Shown here piece by piece: positions 7,798 to 14,612 of a DNA stretch of 45,419 nt. How positions within the stretch are numbered: the stretch's first letter is position 1; each line of letters opens with the position of its first letter. Source of the DNA: Bacilli bacterium (GTDB taxonomy: Bacteria; Bacillota_I; Bacilli_A; RF39; UBA660); the NCBI GenBank assembly GCA_017405445.1, contig JAFRAK010000009.1, positions 1 through 45,419 of the forward strand, given 5' to 3'. Position numbers and translations under genes: made by a program. Below the pieces are notes generated by a model, which saw only the letters and a list, made by a program, of their open reading frames with translations, made no database searches and was not told where the DNA came from.

Positions 7798-8619
7798 TTG
7801 GAAGAAAAAGAAAAAAAATTAAAATGGTATGATAATGCCAATACAATTACAAGTTTAATGATAGGAGTAATATTATTAATTGTTATCTGTAGTCAATCAT
7901 TTACTACGACAGAAAATAATTCTTTGTCTGTATTTAGTAGTATTATTAATCATAATTCTCTATATTTAGTTGTACTTGTATATTTTGTATTTTTAAAGAC
8001 TAAGAAAGGAAAACAATATTTTAATTATTTAAATACTTTTTTAGTATTTATCTATTTAATTACAACAATTACATCTTTACTTACTGTAATACAGTCTTTT
8101 TCTCTTAATACTGTATTAAGTCTTGCGGAAAATACAATCTTACTACTGTATATGATACATACTTTATTTAGAGATACTCTTATTTGGAAAGAATTTCGTT
8201 TAAATTATTCTCCATTTAATGAGATTACTAATGAGTCTTATTTTTATTCATTAATCGTAGTTGTCGTATTTATGTTAGTAGTTAATTTAATATCTACTGT
8301 AGTATTTAGAGGTCTATTAATTTCTTGCTTGGATGCAGTATATGTTGTTTTATTGGGAAGATATATCTACTTATATCGTGAATATTTAGATCTTCATCAA
8401 CTTGATTCTGATAATGAGGGAAATTTTGATGAGGTAAGAAAAGATATTCAAGAAGTATTAGATTCTACTACGATTGATGAAAAAGTAGTAGATGTTTATG
8501 AAAAAGTAAAGGAAGAAACAAAGAAGATTCTTCCTAAAGAAGAAAAAGTAGAAGAAGAAAAATCTAAGAGAAAGACTACTACTAAAAAAACTGTTAAAAA
8601 GAAAGGAGAAGATAAATAA
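7798..8619 (+). CDS. Multi-pass membrane protein with charged C-terminal tail, function unknown
   Basis: This 273-aa protein is not recognised. About six hydrophobic stretches lie between residues 17 and 200 (for example TSLMIGVILLIVICS and SLIVVVVFMLVVNLIS). A tail from about 205 is rich in Lys, Glu and Thr and ends with KRKTTTKKTVKKK. The start is TTG, placed after AGGAAGGTGATGATAAT; a nearby ATG at 7790 is out of frame. The next gene starts in its stop codon, so the two are translationally coupled and probably act together at the membrane. The basic tail could contact nucleic acid or acidic lipid, but nothing shows this directly. Confidence 0.75.
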   Translation: MEEKEKKLKWYDNANTITSLMIGVILLIVICSQSFTTTENNSLSVFSSIINHNSLYLVVLVYFVFLKTKKGKQYFNYLNTFLVFIYLITTITSLLTVIQSFSLNTVLSLAENTILLLYMIHTLFRDTLIWKEFRLNYSPFNEITNESYFYSLIVVVVFMLVVNLISTVVFRGLLISCLDAVYVVLLGRYIYLYREYLDLHQLDSDNEGNFDEVRKDIQEVLDSTTIDEKVVDVYEKVKEETKKILPKEEKVEEEKSKRKTTTKKTVKKKGEDK

Positions 8620-8963
8620 TGGGTTTATTTGATGAGGTTAGTAAAGCAAAACAAGAATTTCCAAAGAAAAAGACAATTGCAGAAGGAGTTTCTTCATTGC
8701 ACTTTAATTTTTATCAGATATTTGCACTTGGATTGTTTCTATTGTTCTTCTTTTTAGGAATCTTTTTAGGAAATTTATTTGCAACCTGTCAGGCTACTTC
8801 TTATTTTTATTCTAAGGCTTGTTTGGTTACAGAATTTAACTTTTCTTTAATGATTGCGATATGGTTTGTAGGGCTAATTTTATGCGTTTTTTTCTATTCA
8901 ATAGGACATATTATTGAATTGTTGACCAATATTAGTGACAAACTTAGTAAATTTCGCTTATAA
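8619..8963 (+). CDS. Small two-helix membrane protein, function unknown
   Basis: This 114-aa protein has a cytosolic-looking N-terminus (LFDEVSKAKQEFPKKK). Two hydrophobic helices follow, near residues 34-56 and 76-98, with two cysteines in the loop between them (CQATSYFYSKAC) that could form an extracellular disulfide. It overlaps the preceding stop (TAATG), so it is coupled to the larger membrane protein. No family was recognised. Confidence 0.7.
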   Translation: MGLFDEVSKAKQEFPKKKTIAEGVSSLHFNFYQIFALGLFLLFFFLGIFLGNLFATCQATSYFYSKACLVTEFNFSLMIAIWFVGLILCVFFYSIGHIIELLTNISDKLSKFRL

Positions 8964-9002
8964 TTCTTGCTTTTTATAATAATTCGTGTTAATTTTAATA
9001 TG

Positions 9003-9021
9003 TAAGCATAATATGTGCTTA
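9003..9021 (+). repeat. Small inverted repeat in the HU leader
   Basis: TAAGCA (9003-9008) and TGCTTA (9016-9021) flank TAATATG, about 26 nt before the HU start. This may be an operator or a 5'-UTR hairpin. Confidence 0.3.
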
Positions 9022-9046
9022 GTAATTTATAGGGAGGGAAATATAA

Positions 9047-9319
9047 ATGAAAAAAGTTGAATTAGTAGAAGCAGTTGCTAAAGCAACAGGCTTAACTAAA
9101 GCTGATTCTACAAGAGCAATCGATGCTACTTTTGCTGCTATTACAGGAGCATTAAAAAAAGGAGACAAGGTTCCTCTAGTAGGATTTGGAACTTTTGCAG
9201 TTTCTAAGAGAGCTGCTCGTGAAGGACGTAATCCAAGAACTGGTGAAGTTGTTAAGATTGCTGCTAGAAAAGCTGTTACTTTTAAAGCTGGATCTGCATT
9301 AAAAGATGCTGTAAACTAA
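9047..9319 (+). CDS. hup: DNA-binding protein HU
   Basis: The 90-aa product has the full HU fold: the helical dimerisation part (VEAVAKATGLTKADSTRAID), VPLVGFGTFAVSKRAAREGR, and the DNA-binding arm GRNPRTGEVVKIAARKAVTFK with the minor-groove proline. Length is exactly that of bacterial HU. It compacts the nucleoid as a homodimer. A strong GGGAGGG ribosome binding site precedes the ATG and a strong terminator follows, so it is a monocistronic, highly expressed gene. Its codon use (GCT, GGA, CGT) also looks more optimised than that of its neighbours. Confidence 0.97.
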   Translation: MKKVELVEAVAKATGLTKADSTRAIDATFAAITGALKKGDKVPLVGFGTFAVSKRAAREGRNPRTGEVVKIAARKAVTFKAGSALKDAVN

Positions 9320-9333
9320 TTTGTTAGTTTCGT

Positions 9334-9361
9334 AAAAAAAACCTATTCATAGGTTTTTTTT
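9334..9361 (+). terminator. HU terminator
   Basis: AAAAAAACCTAT pairs with ATAGGTTTTTTT around a 2-nt apex, and the T-run continues (TTTTTTTTTC). Confidence 0.85.
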
Positions 9362-9370
9362 TCTTACTTA

Positions 9371-9379
9371 TGATATAAT
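9371..9379 (+). promoter_or_regulatory. Extended -10 promoter of cca
   Basis: TGATATAAT ends 20 nt before the ATG at 9400. The predicted transcript start is almost at the ribosome binding site AGGTGG (9386-9391). Confidence 0.6.
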
Positions 9380-9399
9380 TTGATTAGGTGGTGTATCGG

Positions 9400-10497
9400 A
9401 TGTTAGAGACAGCTTTAAAACTATTAAAAGAGTTTTCTAATCATTCTTTTAAGGCATATATTGTAGGAGGATTTGTTAGAGATTATCTATTAGGGATAGA
9501 ATCTAATGATATTGATATTACAACAAATGCTACCCCTAAAGAAATAAAAGAAATCTTTCAAGATAGTTGTTTACCAAATGAAGATTATGGATCTGTTGTT
9601 GTGGTGATGAAAGGAATACATTTTGATATTACAACATTTCGTAAAGAAATACAGTATGAGAATAATCGTAGACCAATAGAAATAGAATATATTAATGATT
9701 TGTATCCTGATTTATTACGAAGAGATTTTGTAATTAATACAATATGCATGGATGAAAATGGTGATATTATTGATTATTTAGGGGGACAAGATGATCTCCA
9801 TAATCATATTATTCGTACTGTTGGAGATGCTAAATCTAGATTTGCTGAAGATAGTTTAAGAATGTTAAGAGCGATTCGTTTCGCAACAATTCTTAATTTT
9901 CAATTATCTGATGATTTAATTGATGCTATTAAGGAAGAAAAATACTTATTAAAAGAATTATCTTATTTTCGTAAAAAAGAAGAATTAGATAAAATTTTTA
10001 ATTGTTCTAATCGTGATTATGGAGTAAAACTATTAATTGATTTAGAAGTATATCAAGAATTAGAATTATATAATATTCATAAAATAGTAAATTGTGAAGT
10101 AGATAGTTCCATTGCGATATGGGCTTTACTTGATGTTTCAGAAAAATATCCATTTCAAAAGAATGAATTAGAGATTATGAAACAAATTAAAAAAGTTTTA
10201 AATTCTAATAATTTAGATCCAATGGTACTATATCAATATGGATTATATGTAAATAGTTGTGCGGGTAGAATTAAAGGAATAGATTTAAAAGATATTAATG
10301 AAGCTTATTCTAATCTAGTTATTCATAGTAGAGATGATATTTCAATTGATTCTAAAACAATTATGGAATTATTAAATAGAAAACCTGGAAAATATATCAA
10401 AGAAATCTATGGTGATGTAGAAAGAGAAATTTTATATAAGAGACTTCCTAATAAACTGGAGGATATTAAGAATTATATAAAAAAACATTATGAATAA
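9400..10497 (+). CDS. cca: CCA tRNA nucleotidyltransferase
   Basis: This 365-aa class II nucleotidyltransferase adds or repairs the 3' CCA of tRNAs. Visible motifs are VGGFVRDYLLG with DIDITTNATP (metal-binding DxD), the conserved RRDFVINTICMD segment, GGQDDLHNHIIRTVG and EDSLRMLRAIRFATIL. The C-terminal half is less conserved and somewhat short. The ATG at 9400 has AGGTGG at a proper distance; GTG codons at 9388 and 9391 overlap that site. The next gene starts close behind it (stop 10497, next ATG 10511), so the two form an operon. Confidence 0.93.
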   Translation: MLETALKLLKEFSNHSFKAYIVGGFVRDYLLGIESNDIDITTNATPKEIKEIFQDSCLPNEDYGSVVVVMKGIHFDITTFRKEIQYENNRRPIEIEYINDLYPDLLRRDFVINTICMDENGDIIDYLGGQDDLHNHIIRTVGDAKSRFAEDSLRMLRAIRFATILNFQLSDDLIDAIKEEKYLLKELSYFRKKEELDKIFNCSNRDYGVKLLIDLEVYQELELYNIHKIVNCEVDSSIAIWALLDVSEKYPFQKNELEIMKQIKKVLNSNNLDPMVLYQYGLYVNSCAGRIKGIDLKDINEAYSNLVIHSRDDISIDSKTIMELLNRKPGKYIKEIYGDVEREILYKRLPNKLEDIKNYIKKHYE

Positions 10498-10510
10498 TGA
10501 GGGTGATAAA

Positions 10511-11854
10511 ATGAAAAAATTTACTTTCGTATTATTATTTTTGTGGTTGTTTCCAATTACTACTTTTGCGACAGATTATAAAGAATTGGAATTAATTCCA
10601 ATTGAGAATCTTGCCTCTGTAGAAACAGCAGAATATGATTATCAAAATTTTACTTATCAAAATGAAGTAGAAAAGAAACCATATGGAATTATAAAATATG
10701 AACTTGTTGTTAATAAGAGTTCAGAAGAGAAACCACTAGCGGTAGATGTATTATTATTTGATAAAAGAAAAGAAAATATTGGGTTTGTTGCTTATTGTAC
10801 TACGAAAGATTTAAGAGGAGATTATGCTCAAATTAAAGTTAATGGAACAGGAGGGGCTTCTTTAGAAGTACCAGTAGATGATTCTTATATTGTCAAAGGA
10901 AAAACAAAAGATGATATTAGATATCTTGCAGTATTAGATGGTAATGGTAATTGTTTAGTAGGTGATTATGATAAATATATAGGATTAACAATAGAAGATA
11001 TTAGAGATGGAAAAGTTTCTCCAGAGTGGAATGAAAATAGTATTGTTAATATTTTCTCTTTTATTTTAAATGTAGGTCTTTATGCTTTTATCGCAATAAT
11101 GTTATTTATTATGACTTTATATGTTTTATTTGTTGCGATGCTTAATCATTTAAATAAAAATATGTTTGGGAAAAAACTATCATTACGTTATGTTCCTATT
11201 CTTAATATGTTTTATTCTATGAATATATCTTTTGGAAGAATAATTGCTGGAATTGGAATGGTTGGAATTATTGGTTCATTCTATTTAATGACGAAGAGTA
11301 ATTTTATTCTATTATATGTAATGTTAGGATTTTGTTTCTTTTCAATTGCAATTAATATTATTAAGTTTTTTACTAAGAATTATGATTTATTATTCTTTGA
11401 TCCATTTATTGTAAATGATGGAACAAATCCAGTTTATTTCTGGAAAAAGATTAAGATTACTGGACAAAAACAAGCTGAACATATCTTAGATTTAAATTAT
11501 TCTGAGAAGGATTTAAAAGAGAATATTCCTGAGGAAGTGGAAGCTTCTACTTCTATGGAATTTACTCCAATTGAAAATGTAGTTGAATCAAAAGAAGATA
11601 TTATAAATCGTATTGATGAAGGATTACAATCTACTGAAGAAGTAGAGCCTCAAACAAATGAAGTAGATTCAAAAGCAGTAGAAAAAGAGGAAGAAAAGAC
11701 TTCTATAGAAAAATTGGATACTGATGTTCCTAGTGAGTTAAATCCAGTTGAGAAAATGTTAAATGAAACAGAAGGAAAAGAGGAACTTACAGAAGAAGAA
11801 AAACTAGCAAAAGAAAAAAAAGAAAGGGAGAGTTTTATGGATATGTTCCAATAA
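10511..11854 (+). CDS. Secreted-domain membrane protein with acidic C-terminal tail, function unknown
   Basis: This 447-aa protein begins with a signal peptide (MKKFTFVLLFLWLFPITTFA). An extracytoplasmic beta-rich domain of about 155 residues with two cysteines follows, then about four membrane helices between residues 175 and 290. The C-terminal third is highly charged and Glu-rich (EEVEPQTNEVDSKAVEKEEE) and presumably cytosolic. AGGGTGAT precedes the ATG; an upstream ATG at 10490 overlaps cca and has no such site. It is co-transcribed with cca, but no functional link is evident. No family was recognised. Confidence 0.75.
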   Translation: MKKFTFVLLFLWLFPITTFATDYKELELIPIENLASVETAEYDYQNFTYQNEVEKKPYGIIKYELVVNKSSEEKPLAVDVLLFDKRKENIGFVAYCTTKDLRGDYAQIKVNGTGGASLEVPVDDSYIVKGKTKDDIRYLAVLDGNGNCLVGDYDKYIGLTIEDIRDGKVSPEWNENSIVNIFSFILNVGLYAFIAIMLFIMTLYVLFVAMLNHLNKNMFGKKLSLRYVPILNMFYSMNISFGRIIAGIGMVGIIGSFYLMTKSNFILLYVMLGFCFFSIAINIIKFFTKNYDLLFFDPFIVNDGTNPVYFWKKIKITGQKQAEHILDLNYSEKDLKENIPEEVEASTSMEFTPIENVVESKEDIINRIDEGLQSTEEVEPQTNEVDSKAVEKEEEKTSIEKLDTDVPSELNPVEKMLNETEGKEELTEEEKLAKEKKERESFMDMFQ

Positions 11855-11863
11855 TTCTCTTTT

Positions 11864-11892
11864 TTGATATTTTAATAAAATTATGTTAGTAT
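11864..11892 (+). promoter_or_regulatory. Sigma-A promoter of dnaD-nth
   Basis: -35 TTGATA (11864-11869), a 17-nt spacer and -10 TAGTAT (11887-11892) with TG upstream. The ribosome binding site AGGAGGAG follows. Confidence 0.65.
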
Positions 11893-11915
11893 AGAAGAAA
11901 TTAGGAGGAGATTTC

Positions 11916-12602
11916 ATGGATAGTTCTAAAATGATGGAAATGATTAAAGATGGTAATATTGTAGTACCTATTTATTTGTTGAAAAAATATAAAGAATTAA
12001 ATTTAGAATTATTAGAGTTTTTATTCTTAATGTACTTACAAAACTTTGGAAATAAGATTTTGTTTGATCCAGAGAAATTTTCAAACGATTTTCAATTATC
12101 TATAGAAGAAGTTATGGAATTAGTTGATCATTTAGCTGAAAAGGGTTTTGTTCAAGTAGAAGTATTAAAAAATGATAAAGGGATTATGGAAGATGTACTT
12201 TTACTTGATAATTTCTATAATAAATTAAAAGTGTTAATGGTTGGAGATATGCAAAAGAAAAGTTCTAGTGATGGAGAAGAAAGCTCTGTTTATTCTTATT
12301 TAGAACAGAAATTTGGTAGAACTTTAAGTTCTATTGATTATGAAATTGTTCATACTTGGTTTGATAATAATTATGATGAAGATTTAATTAAGAAGGCAGT
12401 AGATGAAGCTGTTGCGAATGGAGTTTCTACTTTAAAATATATTGATAAAATACTGTATGAGTGGGGGAAAAAGGGAATAGAAACAGTTGAAGATTTAGAT
12501 AAGAGTAATAAAATAAATAAGAAAAATACACAAGAAGAAAAGATGAGTAGTGATATTGATTTAGGATTAGTAGATTGGGATTGGTTAGATGAAGATGAAT
12601 AA
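11916..12602 (+). CDS. dnaD: DNA replication initiation protein DnaD
   Basis: This 228-aa protein has the winged-helix N-terminal DDBH1 domain (about residues 1-110). The C-terminal DDBH2 domain is clear in YSYLEQKFGRTLSSIDYEIV and in AVANGVSTLKYIDKILYEW, the YxxxIxxxW-type signature of DnaD. DnaD takes part in loading the replicative helicase at oriC and at restarted forks. The acidic C-terminal tail (DWDWLDEDE) overlaps the start of nth, the same gene pair as in Bacillus. AGGAGGAG lies before the ATG. Confidence 0.93.
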   Translation: MDSSKMMEMIKDGNIVVPIYLLKKYKELNLELLEFLFLMYLQNFGNKILFDPEKFSNDFQLSIEEVMELVDHLAEKGFVQVEVLKNDKGIMEDVLLLDNFYNKLKVLMVGDMQKKSSSDGEESSVYSYLEQKFGRTLSSIDYEIVHTWFDNNYDEDLIKKAVDEAVANGVSTLKYIDKILYEWGKKGIETVEDLDKSNKINKKNTQEEKMSSDIDLGLVDWDWLDEDE

Positions 12603-13212
12603 TATTGGAAATTACTTGGATGTTTTATTTCCTAATCCTAAATGTGAATTAGATTATCATACTGATTATGAATTATTAATGGCTATTGTATTAAGTGCTC
12701 AAACGACTGATAAAAGAGTAAATATGGTTACTCCTATATTATTTGGTAAATATCCTAGTTTAGAGTCTCTTAGTAAGGCTGAAATTGAAGATTTAGAGAG
12801 TATTTTACGTCCTATAGGATCTTTTCATAAAAAGGCTGAATATGTAAGAGAAATTGCTTTTCTATTAGATACAAAGTATCATGGAAAAGTACCAAGAGAT
12901 AGAGAAGAATTATTAAAACTACCTGGAGTAGGTAGAAAGACTATTAATGTGTTTTTAAGTGAATATTATCATGAACCTGCGATAGGAGTTGATACTCATG
13001 TAGAAAGAGTATCCAAAAGACTTGGGATTGCGAAGAAAAAAGACAATGTATTAAAAGTGGAAAAAAGACTTATGAAATATTTTTCAAAAGAAGAGTGGGG
13101 AAAAAGACATTTACAGCTGGTTTTATTTGGAAGATATTATTGTAAAGCAATAAAGCCAGAATGTGAGTCTTGTCGATTAAAAGATATTTGTATAGAAAAA
13201 AAGAAAAGATGA
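12589..13212 (+). CDS. nth: Endonuclease III (DNA glycosylase/AP lyase)
   Basis: This 207-aa enzyme removes oxidised pyrimidines and cleaves the AP site. It shows the HhH motif LPGVGRKT (residues 111-118) with catalytic Lys117, catalytic Asp135 in VDTHVERVSKRLG, and the 4Fe-4S motif C-x6-C-x2-C-x5-C (Cys185, 192, 195, 201). Length is typical. It starts inside the last codons of dnaD; ATG 12589 and ATG 12595 are both possible. The contrast with the glycosylase-like gene at 1587-2582 shows this one to be the housekeeping copy. Confidence 0.96.
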   Translation: MKMNNIGNYLDVLFPNPKCELDYHTDYELLMAIVLSAQTTDKRVNMVTPILFGKYPSLESLSKAEIEDLESILRPIGSFHKKAEYVREIAFLLDTKYHGKVPRDREELLKLPGVGRKTINVFLSEYYHEPAIGVDTHVERVSKRLGIAKKKDNVLKVEKRLMKYFSKEEWGKRHLQLVLFGRYYCKAIKPECESCRLKDICIEKKKR

Positions 13213-13228
13213 AATTTCATCTTTTTTT
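13204..13228 (+). terminator. nth terminator
   Basis: AAAAGATGAAA (13204-13214) and TTTCATCTTTT (13215-13225) form a near-perfect palindrome overlapping the stop, followed by Ts. It also lies just past the stop of the convergent gene at 13231. Confidence 0.75.
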
Positions 13229-13230
13229 GT

Positions 13231-14541
13231 TTAAAATGTATTTGATAGACGTAAATAGCGTCGATCTATGAAGTCTACCCATTCATTATAAGTATATTCT
13301 GGATATTCTGGATTGATATAATCCGCTGCAACAGCACTAGTTGTACTGCTAAGTGATGAAGACCAATAAACACCAGGGAGATCATCCTTATAAAATAATC
13401 CATAATTGTTTGCTTTTTCCACTGTTATATCTAATTCTCTAATAAATGCTTCCCATTCTTGTCGTGATGGAACAAACCAACCATCATTAGCTTTATATTG
13501 TACTTCTTCCCATATGTCATTTATATTATCTTCGTGTTCATTTTGAGAACCATATTCTTCATTAAGCCATGCTTCTAGTACATTTTCTGTATTATCTCTT
13601 CCACTACCAAAATCACTGGAAGTTAATGATTCTGGAACTCCAGATCCTCCATATCGACCGGCTGCTGAATACCAACAATAAATAGTTTCACCTGATGATG
13701 TTCCATCTGCATCCGTTAAAGCCATAATATAAAATCTTTCTGCTCCGGTAGAAGATGATGGTGATAGTACTGCATGGGTACCAAATGGCCCATTATATTC
13801 TTCTTGACTGACATGATATTCTTTTGCATTCGAAATTGTTGGAATTGTATATGAGTTTCCGTCTGTTGTTTTTCCAGCTAGTAAATCTGCATATATAATT
13901 CCGTCTACTATACCATCTTCTTCAATATCTGCATAATATCCCACAAAAGATGGTTTTATTATTTTAATTGCTGTATCATCTGCTTGAATATATTGTGTCT
14001 CTACGCTTGTTGTTATGGTAGTGGCAGCTCCAGGTAAATCTTCTACCTCAATATCTGTTTTAAATTCCAATCTTATTTTTAGAGTTTCTTTTTTTCCTTT
14101 TGCTAGTAAATGTTTTTCAAGAATTTCTGTATCATTTTCATAAGTAACTGAGTAATTTAAATAATCTGGTATTTCTGAAACAGTCACATTATTTACTTTT
14201 AATGTTTTGGTTAAGGTTCCAATCATGGCATCTATCGATCCATCATTTTCTACATCGACAGTAAATTCATAGAAGTCTCCTGGTGTTGATAGAGTTACTT
14301 CAAAATCAACCTTTAAAGGATTATTAGGGTCTATTGTTGCGCCAGTATCTCCCGTTCCAATTGGAACACTTCCTTTAGTTACTTGGATACTATCAAAATG
14401 AACATCCCAACTATTTTGAGTTATTTTAGTTGTACCATTAATTTGCAAATTAGCTTGTAATACAGAATAAACAACTCCTAATATTAGGATTAGACTAAAT
14501 AGAATGAAATAATTTGTAATTCTTTTATTTCTTTTGTTCAT
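13231..14541 (-). CDS. Membrane-anchored or secreted protein: TasA-like N-terminal half, lectin-like C-terminal half
   Basis: This 436-aa protein has an N-terminal hydrophobic segment (YFILFSLILILGVVYSVLQA) followed by LQINGTTKITQNSWDVHFDS, the style of SipW/TasA-type camelysin proteins. That beta domain runs to about residue 200. The C-terminal half has GGSGVPESLTSSDFGSG, DGWFVPSRQEWEAFIREL, YWSSSLSS and a final RYLRLSNTF. This pattern is seen in C-type-lectin-like or paralogous surface domains (WFxPSxxEW, YWSSS, xRL). It probably acts at the cell surface. It is separated by a terminator from the upstream PBP, and a -10-like TGATAGAAT (14564-14572, minus) gives it its own promoter. Function unknown. 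Confidence 0.7.
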   Translation of the reverse strand: MNKRNKRITNYFILFSLILILGVVYSVLQANLQINGTTKITQNSWDVHFDSIQVTKGSVPIGTGDTGATIDPNNPLKVDFEVTLSTPGDFYEFTVDVENDGSIDAMIGTLTKTLKVNNVTVSEIPDYLNYSVTYENDTEILEKHLLAKGKKETLKIRLEFKTDIEVEDLPGAATTITTSVETQYIQADDTAIKIIKPSFVGYYADIEEDGIVDGIIYADLLAGKTTDGNSYTIPTISNAKEYHVSQEEYNGPFGTHAVLSPSSSTGAERFYIMALTDADGTSSGETIYCWYSAAGRYGGSGVPESLTSSDFGSGRDNTENVLEAWLNEEYGSQNEHEDNINDIWEEVQYKANDGWFVPSRQEWEAFIRELDITVEKANNYGLFYKDDLPGVYWSSSLSSTTSAVAADYINPEYPEYTYNEWVDFIDRRYLRLSNTF

Positions 14542-14563
14542 GGAATCACTACCTTATATTATT

Positions 14564-14572
14564 ATTCTATCA
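14564..14572 (-). promoter_or_regulatory. Extended -10 for the 13231-14541 gene
   Basis: The minus strand reads TGATAGAAT about 23 nt before the ATG, one mismatch from TGnTATAAT. Confidence 0.4.
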
Positions 14573-14576
14573 TGAT

Positions 14577-14612
14577 TGAAAAAAAAAATAAGCATCTTAT
14601 TGATGCTTATTT
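14577..14612 (-). terminator. Terminator of the recU-PBP operon
   Basis: AATAAGCATC (14587-14596) pairs with GATGCTTATT (14602-14611) around TTATT. On the minus strand it follows the PBP stop and enters a run of about ten Ts. Confidence 0.85.

Noticed and set aside
13231-13900. A diversity-generating retroelement target, because of the lectin-like C-terminus.
   Set aside because: No reverse transcriptase, template repeat or variable-repeat pair is visible in the window.
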